64,000 nucleotides of DNA, from assembly GCF_020080835.1 (NCBI RefSeq), contig NC_058161.1:26918837-26982836 (forward strand), given 5' to 3'. A program made the position numbers and the translations under genes. Source of the DNA: Cotesia glomerata. Lineage: Eukaryota > Arthropoda > Insecta > Hymenoptera > Braconidae. Shown piece after piece: positions 1-11,286 of the stretch. The notes under the pieces are model-generated. The model searched no databases. It saw nothing but the letters and a program-made list of their open reading frames with translations, and was not told the origin of the DNA. Each line of letters starts with the position of its first letter. Within the stretch, counting starts at the first letter, position 1.

Positions 1-1040
1 TTATCTTAAGTTGAATGCGTCAAAGACCAAAGCTATAATTTTTGGTAGTAATTTTAAAGTCAATAGTAATAGCTGTAAGTATGCTGATTGCATTCGAGTA
101 GATAACTGTGTTATTCGCTATGACACAGTTGTTAAGTATCTTGGCGTTTTGATTGATTGTACTCTTTCCTGGGATTGTCAGGTTACGGAAGTGTGCAATC
201 GGGCGATGCGGGTGCTAGCGCAGTTGAAGGTAAATAATGAAGTCTTCAATGAGAAATTGCGTATAAAGCTTGTCACCACGCTGATATTTCCGGTGTTTGA
301 CTACTGTTGTGTAGGTTACTGTAATATTAGCAATAGTTTGCAGGTGCGGCTGCAGCGTAAAATGAACTCCTGTGTTCGCTATATTTTTAGGGTTTCAAGG
401 GCTGAGCATATTACGCCGTACTTTAAGAGGCTGGGATGGTTGAAGTTGAGTGACAGGAGAAATTATTTCATGGCATGCCTTTTTTATAAAGAAATATGTT
501 TGGGCTATCGACAATTGTTCAGATGTAATTTGGAGTTTTTGCCGGTAGCTTTGCGGAGGGGTGATGTAAGGGAGGATTATTTACGCCTGCCTAGATCTAA
601 TTGTCGGATATTTGAGAACTCTTTTCTTATCCGCGGGATACGCATTTGGAATGCGCTACCCCTAGAAGTAACTAAAGCTGAAAATTATGAACTGTTCCGT
701 AGTGCGTGCTATAATTGTTATTTGCAAAAGTATTAATTTATGATATTGAGCTTTGATTGTCATTATTGTATGCTGCTGTGCCTTGAGTGATATTGAATGA
801 TATTAGTTTTGCTTAACTGTGCTATTACCAGGTTTTCTGGCAACTTGTCTCATATCTACCACGATTATAATTTATAATTTATAATTCACGTTATTATTTC
901 ATTATAATATGTTATTATTTTATTATTTTCAATTTATGTAATTACATGCTCTGTATTTTACACTGATTATAATGTATAATTATGATGGTCCTGAGGGAGC
1001 TAAGGCTCTAGGGTCAATAAAGTTTATTATCTATCTATAT
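1..1040 (+). mobile_element. LINE family A, copy 1 (3' end, cut by window edge)
   Basis: This is the 3' part of a non-LTR retrotransposon: the end of the reverse-transcriptase ORF, a 3' UTR of about 300 bases, then a TCTA-rich simple-repeat tail. Just before the tail a stem-loop at 987-1014 pairs GGTCCT..GGGAGC with GGCTCTAGGG. The same stem-loop stands in copy 2 at 43001-43028, also followed by AATAAA-like sequence and (TATC)n. The family has no poly(A) tail and probably ends in a microsatellite, as several Jockey-, I- and CR1-group LINEs do. Confidence 0.85.
2..736 (+). CDS. Reverse transcriptase C-terminal part (LINE family A, partial)
   Basis: The reading frame is open from the window edge to a TAA at 734-736. 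It begins at the post-catalytic LNASKTKAIIFG segment, so the RT fingers, palm and YADD box lie outside the window. The thumb-like motif VKYLGVLID and the conserved tail GIRIWNALP..E are present. It aligns without frameshifts to the C-terminal 240 residues of copy 2 (41403-42845), at roughly 80% identity by eye. No internal stops are seen, so this may come from a relatively young insertion. The exact LINE clade cannot be fixed without a tree. Confidence 0.85.
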   Translation, partial: YLKLNASKTKAIIFGSNFKVNSNSCKYADCIRVDNCVIRYDTVVKYLGVLIDCTLSWDCQVTEVCNRAMRVLAQLKVNNEVFNEKLRIKLVTTLIFPVFDYCCVGYCNISNSLQVRLQRKMNSCVRYIFRVSRAEHITPYFKRLGWLKLSDRRNYFMACLFYKEICLGYRQLFRCNLEFLPVALRRGDVREDYLRLPRSNCRIFENSFLIRGIRIWNALPLEVTKAENYELFRSACYNCYLQKY

Positions 1041-3748
1041 ATGTATGTTAGAATGTGTATATTGTATGTATGTAAGAATGTGGTATATGCGTGAAATAAG
1101 CATGGAGCGCTGTGAACGATGAGGGAATATAAAAATAACAAAAGGCAAACATTATTTTTAAGTTATTATAATTTATTCCTTAAAATTATATATCATTATT
1201 AATTAAACAATTACGACAGTAACACTATTAAACAATATCAATCTCTTAATGCTATAGCGTGAACAATATTTTTTGTTAGTCCATCTTTAGCTAACACAAA
1301 CAAACTGGATGGTTTACCCACTCGAGAGCATGCCACGTATAATTGTCCGTGTGAAAAACATGGTGTTCTCAAATCTAATCCACAAACAGACATCGTTTGA
1401 CCTTAGGATTTGTTGATAGTCATTGCAAATGCCAATCTAATCGGAAACTGAATACGTTTGAATTGAATTGGCACATCTGTAGGTATAATAGGAATCCGTG
1501 GTATGAGTATATTTTCACCTCTGAACTTGCCATTTAAAATCCTGGCTTCGATCACGTTTTTCATTAATTTTTGAATGACTAATCGCGTACCGTTTCACAG
1601 CCGGGGCGGGTTCAAATTACAAAGCAAGATAATTGGAGATCCAACCTTTAATTGTAAATTATGCGGTGGCATGCCTGGCAAATCCAGTGAGTTCAAAAAC
1701 TCTGTGGGAAAATTTACTGCTTCGCTGTCGTCGCAAACTGTATCAATAGATTTATATGATACCAAGTTCCCTGGCAACAACATTTGTATCTTCAGATTTA
1801 AATTGTCAACGTCTACATTTTTTGCCGCTAAAATCGCTCTTTCTGCAAGCCACTCATGATTTATGTACTGTGTGTGTACATCGGGAAATATTTGTTCAAT
1901 GAGAGTATCTTGCGAATCAGCGATTGTGCAGAAATCGGTCGGTAATTTTACGTATTCAGTTTCATCTATAGCAACTTTTCCATCACCGATATCTAAGAGT
2001 TGTTTTGAAAATGTTTCAGCGGATGGATCTTGAAGCATTTGAACGCGCATATTTATTTTTAGCTGTTGAATTGTTGACCATTTGCATTAGTATTTCGAAC
2101 TATTTCTGTTGCTCCGAACGATGTCATTTGAAAGCATGAATTGAATCTTCGAATTGACTTCAGGATCACGTTAGAATCTGGATCCGTGCCGATAAGTAAG
2201 CCGTTTAATGGTTCAGGTGGTGTTTCAATTTCAGGTAGTTGCACTTTTCCTGACGCGCAACACATCCCAGCTGGCTCATTTTTGAATTTCAGAGCATGAC
2301 AATGCGGACATTCCTTGTCCATAGCACCAATTACCACTTTTGAATGAGCATAATATTCAATATCGGGCTCATACTGGAATGCTAGACGCAGGAATGAATC
2401 AGATATAAATGCTCGATGTACCTGTTGTCGTTGTTGGTCATTTGTTCTTCGTCTATTGACTGTGAAACGGCGTGATTGTCGTTGTTCTAATCTTCTGACT
2501 TCATTGCGTTCAGCTCGTGTATCTTCTGGCTCTTCTTGATGCAATTGCGCCATTCTGACACGTGCATCAGTATTTTGTTGCTGGATTTGTTCTTCTGTTC
2601 TTTCGGATCTGCTATTTCGCAAGTTTCGAGCTTTACCTGTACTGCGGCTCAAATCAGCCCCGTTGCGTTTTCTTGGCATTGCTAACTGTACAAAACATAC
2701 ATAAATAGAATTAATGAAATTATTTAATGATGAAAAATGTTAAAAGTATAATTAAGGCCAGGATTTTTGCCGCAGTTTTGAAATGATTAGTTTTAATTTA
2801 TGAAATTATAACAAAAATATAAGTTTTATGGAAAAATTTTTCAAACAAAAGTAAAAAATTAAATTTTATGAAAACATTGTCTCTTATAATTTTTTCATAC
2901 AACCAATATTTCCATTGACATTTCAAAATAAAGATTCATAATGATTGATTTTTTGGAAACTATGAAAATCTTAATAGTTCAATTACATTTTTTTAATAAA
3001 ATTAAATTAAAATTACATTTTTATAAGATCAACAACATTTTCGATATAAATAAAGAAAAAGTATAATTACAACACAAAATCCGTTGTTATTGGAAGCTCG
3101 CGTCACGTGTTGAGTACTTTTGAGGTTATAAAATCACTTGATTAACTAATTGTGCAAAATACACTCAAAATTGATAATTTAATTATTATTGATAAAATAG
3201 ATTGATTAAAAGTTAATATGAGGGTTACACTGAAATAGCAAAATAATAATTGTCAACGTTACTACTACACTTGATGCATAAACAATAATGATGGCCGACA
3301 GCTGTGTAGGGAGTGAGAAAGAAAGGAGACCGGCTTCGTTCTCATCCCTACTCCGTGCTGTTTACTGGGTCAGAAGTGACACCTGTAGACATCTGGCGGG
3401 GATAACTAATTAAATGACGATTGATCAGTTTTCGACCGGAGAGGAAAAATGATTAAATTACTAAAATGGCTATTAAAAAATAAGGGTTGATCATAGAAGG
3501 GTGAAAATTGAGGATTGCATGTATTTTTGTATGTTGTATCATAAAAAAATAGAAATTAAAAATTTTGTCTAAAAAATAAAAAAAAAAATTTAGGGGTGGA
3601 CTACCCCTAACATTTAGGGGATGAAAAATAGATGTTGGCCGATTCTCATAGATACCGGATAAGCACAAAAAATTTCATCAAAATCGGTCAAGCCGTTTCG
3701 GATGAGTATGGCAACGAAAACTGTGACACGAGAATTTTATATATTAGA
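1041..3748 (-). mobile_element. Decayed Helitron, internally deleted
   Basis: A rolling-circle Helitron read on the minus strand. Its 5' end lies at 3748: the minus strand begins TCTAATATATAAAATTC after an A, as expected for insertion between A and T. It is followed by the ACCGATTTTGATGAAATTTTT-like segment common near insect Helitron 5' ends. The coding remnant is at 1238-2679. The stretch 2680-3450 is AT-rich with no gene I can see. The 3' end is not resolved; no clear CTRR with hairpin was found between 1040 and 1140, so that boundary is approximate. Confidence 0.75.
1238..2679 (-). pseudogene. Helitron Rep/helicase, deleted and broken
   Basis: Two blocks remain of the large Helitron protein. 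The N-terminal block (2059-2679, about 206 residues) has a basic low-complexity start and then a CPHCHALKF..CC zinc-finger-like segment, typical of the region before the Rep domain. It jumps directly to the C-terminal Pif1-type helicase (1238-2050): GMPPHNLQLKVGSPIILLCN, then LAFAMTINKS and FSHGQLYVACSRVG (motif VI). The Rep HUH nuclease and Walker motifs are missing. The Q of the usual INKSQGQ is a TAA stop near 1405, and a frameshift lies near 1596. It is not functional. Confidence 0.88.
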
Positions 3749-3761
3749 TATATATATATAT

Positions 3762-4485
3762 TAGACTGGGCCAAAAAAACTGACTATTTTTTTTTTTCTA
3801 TCGATACTGTGAAAATATCATTCATGATGATAAAAAAAAATTATTGTGCAAGTTTGAGTCCTTAATAATAATATTAAGGGGTGTATCGTTACGACTATTA
3901 ATTTTTCAACAGTAATCGCATTTTTTACTCAAAATCCGTTAATTATCAATCTGAAAAATTTTAGCGATATGTATTCTTATAGGAAATTAAATTTCCTAAA
4001 AAAAAGTTATCTTTGTAAATTACTGTAAAACAAGCCGTTTCCTTGTAATCATGCCTTAAACAAAGATTTATTTTTTCAATTTTGCGTTTCAATTTTGGAT
4101 TTTTGTAGCTACCAGAAATATCAATATTTTTACAATTTAAAATACTTATTTTCAAAGGAAATTTAATGCTCTACAAAAGGTCTCTTAACATTTTTGATTA
4201 AATTCACTCCTTTCAAAGTTATTCGACGTTGAAGTTAAATTCAAAAAATAATTTATCGTTTTTTCGCGTTACACATGATTTTTCCTTTTGATTGAAAAAT
4301 TTATGACTTTAATATTGAGAATAATTTTTTGTTGGAAGACTAAATTTTTTTATAAAATCATAATTTACCAATGTATTATTTTTGCTTTTTAACGATTAAT
4401 TATCGACATAAATTCATTTTTACTGTATTTAACTAACTCCAATAGTAAAATAAATTCGGTCCCTTTATTATAAATTATTTATTTG
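3762..4485 (+). repeat. Element 1 left terminal inverted repeat
   Basis: Its reverse complement is found at 10514-11242 with only scattered differences: one amino-acid difference in a 64-codon stretch open in both arms. That 64-codon ORF is a by-product of the repeat and not a supported gene. Confidence 0.85.
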
Positions 4486-4661
4486 CCTAGTGACATACTT
4501 TTACTTACAGAAAAAAAATTGAATAATAAGTCAAAACAAATTAAATCAATAAAAGAGAAAAAAATCATTTTATTTTCACTTATAATTTATATTTTACAAA
4601 AAAAATTCTTTAATTGTTATCAAATCATGGCAAATGATCAGTTGAAAAAATAATTATTCAA

Positions 4662-7600
4662 TCAAATTACTTTTATTACAATTTGGGTATTTTTCCGGTG
4701 TTCACTAACGGCTAACAACAAATACTGAAGTTGTTCTTCGTTTTTAGTGAGACACTTATTGTAATCTTCAATTAATGATACACCACGTTCTGCAACATCA
4801 TTGACGACAGCTAATTTTCCAAAAAATTCCTTACACTCTTGAAAACTATCATTATTGGACCAATTGCTTATGTCTTCATCGATAAAATCATACGGCAAAT
4901 CAAATTCTTTGAATATGGTGAGCGATTCTACAGAAATGAAGTCACTGATATCTTTTTCTAGCAATTCATCTGAATCGCTTGCTACTTCATATTTTCTGGT
5001 TTTAGTATTTGATGATTTATTATTTATTAGATTTTCAATTATTGTTTTCTTCACAGTCAGGTCAATAGAATCATCAAATAGAGACATTATGGCTAATTGA
5101 TCACTCAAATACCATAAATGTCTCACCATTTTCTTGAGAGCAGCTTGCGATACAGTCGAGTTTATTTTGTTATATAATATCAATTGTTGCATCAAAGTCA
5201 AATCATTATTTGGAGCCAAAATTGCCGAGGATGAAGTAAACCAAGCTTTTATATAAGTTGTAACTATGAAAATACAAATATGACGAAGATTATTTAACTC
5301 TTTAGGTGTAATCTTAAACTCTGTTCGAAAAATAAATATTTTCAAACAATAAATCGCCTTCGACATCCAACGAGCATGACTCATTGCTCCCGGACATTTA
5401 AAAGTGTAATTATCCTTTGGCGTAGCTCCCAAGAAAATAGATGATAACTCCAAAATTCTCGATAGTCATTTCTTGGAAGAAATTTCTGCAAAAAATATGA
5501 TCATTTCTGTTATTATTGAAAGGTAATATCTTTACATGAGAACTGGAGATTTTAAATTGTGTACACAAAACGTGGTCAACTTGAATTAAGAAAATTATTA
5601 AAAAGAACACTATCTTGCCTAAAATGAAAATTTTCTTTGACCAAAAAGTTTTTCTGTGTACTTTTACAACTCAAATAACAACTCAAAATATACCTGCGAA
5701 TAATTATCGATAAAACTTAATAGTTCATCTTTTTGTTTAATAGTATATTAGCCACTATCTTATCGTTGATGCCAGCGTTATATTTGGATGTGTTGATTTT
5801 ATTCCAACCGATTTTAAATCGATTAAAAAATGGAACGTTCGGACCTGATTGTACTGGCCAGTAAGCTTCAAAAACGCCTTTTATGACAAGTTCAATTACA
5901 TGATGACGACAGGGTAACCATATAAGCTTTCGTTTCAGAATTTTCTCAAGCTCTACGCCAGCGCCATGATGAATTCCTATAGATTAGAAAGATAAAGATT
6001 TGATTAGAAACATGAATGGCAAATCAAGTGATTTTTTATTTTGAACTATATTACTTCCATAAATTCTGAAAATATAACAATCAGTGGAGTTATTTTTGGA
6101 ATAAAGTTTATTTTTAAATATTATCATCTGACCACAGAAAACTTTATTTTTGGCAAAAAAAAATCAACTTGTCGGTTTTTAGAGGTTTTTAATTGGAATA
6201 TTGAAAAATAATTGTGAAAAGATCTTAAGTATAATTTTTCTCTACTTTTTCAAATCTGAGCTTTTTCAAGTAAATAAGACTAATAATTAAAATTTACCCG
6301 TATTGGTTGCTGCAGTATCAAAGCATATCGCTTTTATGTAATTACTGACACCCCATTGCTCCATAGTTGAGTATACAGCTAAAGCTTGCTCAATCCCAGA
6401 TCCTGAATTAATTTTGGAATACCCAATAGCTGTTCACTGCCAGACGATGTTAAAAGCACCGGAAGCCTATCTACTGTTTCTGTCCCAACAATATCACTTA
6501 GCAGTTTACCATCCCAATGGACCACATAATTGTCATTGAATTTTAAGTCTTCTTTTAAGCCTTTAGCAATTTCTTTCCGATGAATTATACGCTGTCGTTG
6601 AATAGTTTTATAACTCAAATTTACATTCCGAGTATCGAATCCCACACTTTTAAAGTAGCTGCCAAAACATATGTGGCGCTTCGGCTACTTACATTACCAC
6701 GATCCAGTGCAGCAGCTAATTCTGGCGTCATAATATTAATTTTTGGTGTCCGTTTTGCTGTTAAAAATCTGTTTCAAAGTTAGACACATTTGAATTTTTG
6801 ACTCATAAATGAATCTGACTTTGATTGCAACTCCTGACTAGATGTTGTAGCATCACAATCATCATTACTGTTATAATCACGAGAGGTGTCTTCTGAAAAA
6901 TATAAATTATTTTGACATTGTTAAATAGAAAATACACTTCTTACAAAAATAAGGGAGCAAGAAAAAATCAAAATATTTGGGGTATTTTCAACAGTCTGTA
7001 ACTTATAAAAACTATCGTACAACAAATAAAAAAGCAAATTGCAGCTCTCAGTATTTTATTTTTGGATCTGAGTTCCAAAAATTTTTTTATTCCTAATCTT
7101 AAGAAATCTACCGAGATAAAAATTTTTGAAATTTTTTTTGTTTTTTGTTGTTAGCTTATGGATTTTGAAAATATTTTTTGATTTAATCTCTATATGGACT
7201 GGATATCTTGCTCATTGAGCTTCGATTTGTTAGTTTGAAAACCTCGATTTGAGCATTTCTCGCTGAGATATCGGCGTTTTAATGAAAAAAGACCATTCTG
7301 TCTTTGATTATCAATACCTCAGCAACCAATGATCGTAAAGAAAATTCAAGATGGGTTTTGAAAACTTGGATGAATTTTCTACAAGAATTAGCCATTGATT
7401 TTTTGAAAAAAAATTTTTTTTTAATCATTACATGAATTTAAAAAGCAACAAAAAAGGGCTTTTCGTAGTTTTTTAAAAAATCAATTGCCTAATCAAAATT
7501 TGCTGCAATTTCCTTTTTTTTATTTACTGTACGATAATTTTTTCACAAGTTACAGCCTGTTGGAAATCCTCCGAATACTTGGATTTCTTTCTTACTTCCT

Positions 7601-8527
7601 TAATTTTTGTAAGAGTATGATAAAAATTACACAATTGTGTAAGTTTGCAAGGCAATTAACTACTAAAATATTATTTTTGTGTAGAAAATATGCAAAAATA
7701 AGTTATAAAATTGTCAATCTTAACATAATTTAAGTTAATTGTACAGAAGTAAAGATTATATCATCAGCCATATAAATTTTAGGAAAATCTGAGATTTTTC
7801 GAGCGTGAAATAATTTCATTGGCCTAAAACAATTCGATTTGAATCAAATTATTTTAGTTTTCTTAGATATATTTTCATCAGTTGAGAAAATTGATTCTTT
7901 ATTGAAGAATTTTTTCTTACTTTGTGTAAAACTTAAAAATTTATTGAATATAATAATTTAGATAAGTATTTATTCATTAGAACATAGTAACTTATTATTA
8001 GCACGGTACAAAATAGTTATTTTGACTTTATTAAACTATTATTAATGAATACGTACCTATCGCCTCTATTTTCATTATTTCTTCGTGTTTTTCGTCTGAG
8101 ATATTATTATTATTTTCTTGCAGATTTGAAGACATTGGAAGTTGAAAATCAATATTATTATTTCTATCGAAACCTTTTAAACTATTCTTCCCAGCGATGT
8201 CAAATAATTGTTCGAGTTTTTTTTCAAAGCTATTTTCTCTTTGTTTTGAGCACGTGATTTTTTTGCGATTGCACAGTAAATATTTCCACTTTTTGAAAAT
8301 ACTAATTATTTTCTTTACAATGTTGCAAAACCAGAAGTTGAAATCTGCAAATTATTCCAGCAGTCTTGAACGACACTAGCAGTTTTTGAAGCACTATCAT
8401 AAATTTTTAATTTGAGAACTTTATGTTGATAAAAAAATAATGATAAAACTTCTTTGACAGTCGGAAGCTTACGGTTATTAATTTTCTCAATAGGAACACC
8501 GATTAAATAAGTTTTCTCCAATGACAT
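4662..8527 (-). pseudogene. RNase H-fold transposase, element 1 (broken)
   Basis: At least five exons are traceable on the minus strand. The first has MSLEKTYLIGVPI near 8527. The second (about 6400-6890) carries NIMTPELAAALDRGN and the first catalytic-type Asp in VVHWDGKLL. It ends at AICFDTAATNTG (second Asp) followed by a GT donor near 6293. The next (about 5700-5975) has IWLPCRHH and GPNVPFFNRFK. The last (4662-5510) has GAMSHARWMSK, HLWYLS and AERGVSLIEDYN, which holds the likely catalytic Glu. The D..D..C-x2-H..E order resembles hAT/P-type RNase H transposases with an inserted helical domain. Several frameshifts (about 5445, 5740, 6400 and in the N-terminal exon) show it is dead. Confidence 0.75.
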
Positions 8528-8814
8528 AGTGGCGAGTTTTTATCAAATCGAACTTAAACGTTACAAAGTAACGTAATGAAACAATTCACAAACACAGAAT
8601 TAACTAAACGCTTAATTTGTAATACTGAAACAATTAGATACCATAAATAAATTCAAACTATCAATTACAATTAAACAATCTAAAGAAATAAAGAAGAAAA
8701 TTATATACCAAACAATAAATAAATACTTAATGAAAACTCAAATTTGCGTTGACAACGTTTAAGTTACTTTTGCACAATGAAGAATAGAATCAAAGTAATT
8801 ATGCACAAAGAGTA

Positions 8815-9175
8815 TTCATTTTTTGAACAATGCAATGATAAAAAGCAGGGGTGGGAGTGAAGAAAGGCTATATTTTCAGCTTCAGTAATAGATTACGGAA
8901 AAGCTCACGATACCTCGCAGCGCTTTGGCGTGAAGAAAGGCAGCGCTGTAGCGTATAACAATCAAGGTCATTTTCCGATCAAAGGAAATCAAAGTTATTA
9001 TACACGGATAGTATTCCCTTTTTTGAAAAGCGCAATAATAGAAGCAAGGTGGTGGGAGAAAGGAAGGCTATGTTTTCAGCTTCGGTAACAGATTACGGAA
9101 AAGCTCACGATAACTCGCAGCGCTGTAACGTGAAACTTTCAAGGTCATTTTCAGGTGGTCGACTTCGCTAATAAA
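8815..9175. repeat. Imperfect direct duplication upstream of the transposase
   Basis: Two copies of about 170-180 bases follow each other. Each contains GATTACGGAAAAGCTCACGA and CTCGCAGCGCT and ends with AAGGTCATTTTC. They lie beyond the transposase start, between gene and terminal repeat, where promoter or transposase-binding repeats could sit. The role is not known. Confidence 0.7.
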
Positions 9176-9290
9176 CACTTACAAATGTAATCGTGGAGGG
9201 AGAGTAAAATTAAATTCTCGTTGACATTAAAAAGGACAAAACAACAAGAGGGCTAAAAACGGAAGTTTAAAAGTGTAAGTTTATAGAAAA

Positions 9291-10300
9291 AAATTAGGAA
9301 AACGGTTGACCCTAAAGGCCATCCCTGCAACTTCCCGCTAATTCCGTTAATACCTGGCCGCTTTTTTGAGCTCTTCGAGCTCAAAAGTACAATCTGTGTG
9401 TTGTTTTAAGCTCTCCGAGCTCAAAAAGATACCTTTTCTATGCTTTTGAGCTCTTTGAGCTCAAAAGTCTGATAGAAGTTTCATGGAACACTATTTTTTG
9501 AATGTTCATACCGCAATAACTTTTGAATGAATGAACCGATTTTTACGCGGTTGGCGGCATTCTACGTAGTTTTTTAAGCCTTATAAATAATTTCTAAGTT
9601 TCAATTGGTCAAACTAGAAATTTCGGAGTAACTCTGAAAAAACACTTTTTTCGGTTTTCTTTCGTTCACGATATCTCTCGAACGAATCAACCGATTTTGA
9701 CCAGCTTGGTGGCAATCGACGTGGTTTTATGATGTTAAGAGCTGATTAGTTTTTGGAATCGATCGGTAGAGCTGTTTGAAAGTTATTCCAAAAAATGTCG
9801 AAGTTATGTTGAAAAAATCCTTATTTCCAAATATTTCGTCGAGGATATCTCTCGAACTAATCAACCGATTTCCACGTATTTGGCGGCAATCGACGCGGTT
9901 TTTTAACTTCTGAAATTATTCTATATCATCAAAAACGATCCGAGAAGAAATGACGAAGTTATGTGAAAAAAACACTTTTTTCGGTTTTCTTTCGTTCACG
10001 CTATCTCTCGAACGAATCAACCGATTTTGATCGGGTTGACGCCGATCGGCGTGGTTTTTCAAGCTTAAGGGCGGATTAGTTTAAAAGATAAAAGAGCCGT
10101 TTAAAAGATATTCCAAAAAAACTACTTTCAAAAATGATTTTTTTCTTATTTTTTTTAAGATTTTTCAAGATTTCTTAAAATCTATCGGTCCGAATCGGTT
10201 CAAATTCTCAGGAAATCTAAGTTCAGCGTAGCCCTTTCGAATGGCACCAACCGCGATGAAATCGGTTCAACCGTTCAAAAGTTATAAGCGAGTCACATAG

Positions 10301-10343
<43 letters not shown>

Positions 10344-10500
10344 TACATACAGACATAGTGACAACATCGCGGGGGTAGTCAGGGAAGCTTCCTGTGACCT
10401 TCAAACGTCGAGATCTGATGAAAACTCGATTTTTGCCAAACGGGGTAAAAACAATAACTTCCCGATTTTTGAAAATCTGAGATTTTTAGCGGGAAGTTAA
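9291..10500 (+). repeat. GAGCTC-type repeat, copy H1 (most complete)
   Basis: A dispersed repeat of about 1.2 kb. Near the left end it has AACTTCCCGCTAA and near the right end TTAGCGGGAAGTTAA. Three short hairpins of the type GAGCTCTTCGAGCTC lie at about 9365-9475, spaced about 45-50 bases apart. Next come 130-180-bp degenerate units that each contain ATCAACCGATTTTGA, then (CA)n at 10292-10339 and (TACA)n. Related copies are at 31960-32494, 35700-36258, 48431-49963 and 49964-53195. No ORF is seen, so it is non-autonomous. It sits inside element 1 and is therefore younger than it. Confidence 0.8.
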
Positions 10501-10513
10501 AAATATATCCCTA

Positions 10514-11238
10514 TACAAATAAATAATTTATAATAAAGGGACCGAATTTATTTTACTATTGGAGTTAGTTAAATACAGTAAAAATGAATTTATGTCGATA
10601 ATTAATCGTTAAAAAGCAAAATAATACATTGGTAAATTATGATTTTATAAAAAAAATTTAGTCTTCCAACAAAAAAAAATTATTCTCAATATTAAAGTCA
10701 TAAATTTTTCAATCAAAAGGAAAAAATCATGTGTAACGCGAAAAAAACGATAAATTATTTTTGAATTTAACTTCAACGTCGAATAACTTTGAAAGGAGTG
10801 AATTTAATCAAAAATGTTAAGAGACCTTTTTTGTAGAGCATTAAATTTCCTTTGAAAATAAGTATTTTAAATTGTGAAAATATTGATATTTCTGGTAGCT
10901 ACAAAAATCCAAAATTGAAACGCAAAATTGAAAAAATAAATCTTTGTTTAAGGCATGATTACAAGGAAACGGCTTGTTTTACAGTAATTTACAAAGATAA
11001 CTTTTTTTTAGGAAATTTAATTTCCTATAAGAATACATATCGCTAAAATTTTTCAGATTGATAATTAACGAATTTTGAGTAAAAAATGCGATTACTGTTG
11101 AAAAATCAATAGTCGTAACGATACACCCCTTAATATTATTATTAAGGACTCAAACTTGCACAATAATTTTTTTTTATCATCATGAATGATATTTTCACAG
11201 TATCGATAGAAAAAAAAAATAGTCAGTTTTTGGCCCAG

Positions 11239-11242
<4 letters not shown>
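10514..11242 (-). repeat. Element 1 right terminal inverted repeat
   Basis: Inverse of 3762-4485. It ends GGCCCAGTCTA directly against (AT)n. Confidence 0.85.

Positions 11243-11282
<40 letters not shown>
11243..11282. repeat. (AT)n tract between the two long-TIR transposons
   Basis: About 40 bases of alternating AT separate the CAGTCTA end of element 1 from the TAGACTG end of element 2. AT-rich tracts also flank their outer ends (3748-3761 and 15650-15700), which suggests a preference for TA-repeat targets. Confidence 0.9.

Positions 11283-11286
<4 letters not shown>

Larger units (their letters stand above)
3762..11242 (-). mobile_element. Long-TIR DNA transposon, element 1
   Basis: It is bounded by AGACTGGGCC and its inverse, each the tip of a terminal inverted repeat of about 720 bases (3762-4485 and 10514-11242). 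Inside are a broken transposase gene on the minus strand, a roughly 180-bp duplication (8815-9175) and a later GAGCTC-type repeat (9291-10500). Both ends lie in (AT)n, so the target duplication cannot be read. The same end architecture recurs in element 2: TAGACTG, then A-run, T-run and a CTTAATA..TATTAAG palindrome. The two are therefore families of one group. Confidence 0.8.

Noticed and set aside
10852..11046. 64-codon ORF present in both arms of element 1 (also 3961-4155)
   Set aside because: It exists twice only because it lies in the terminal inverted repeat. It is AT-driven, has no family resemblance and no promoter or splice context.
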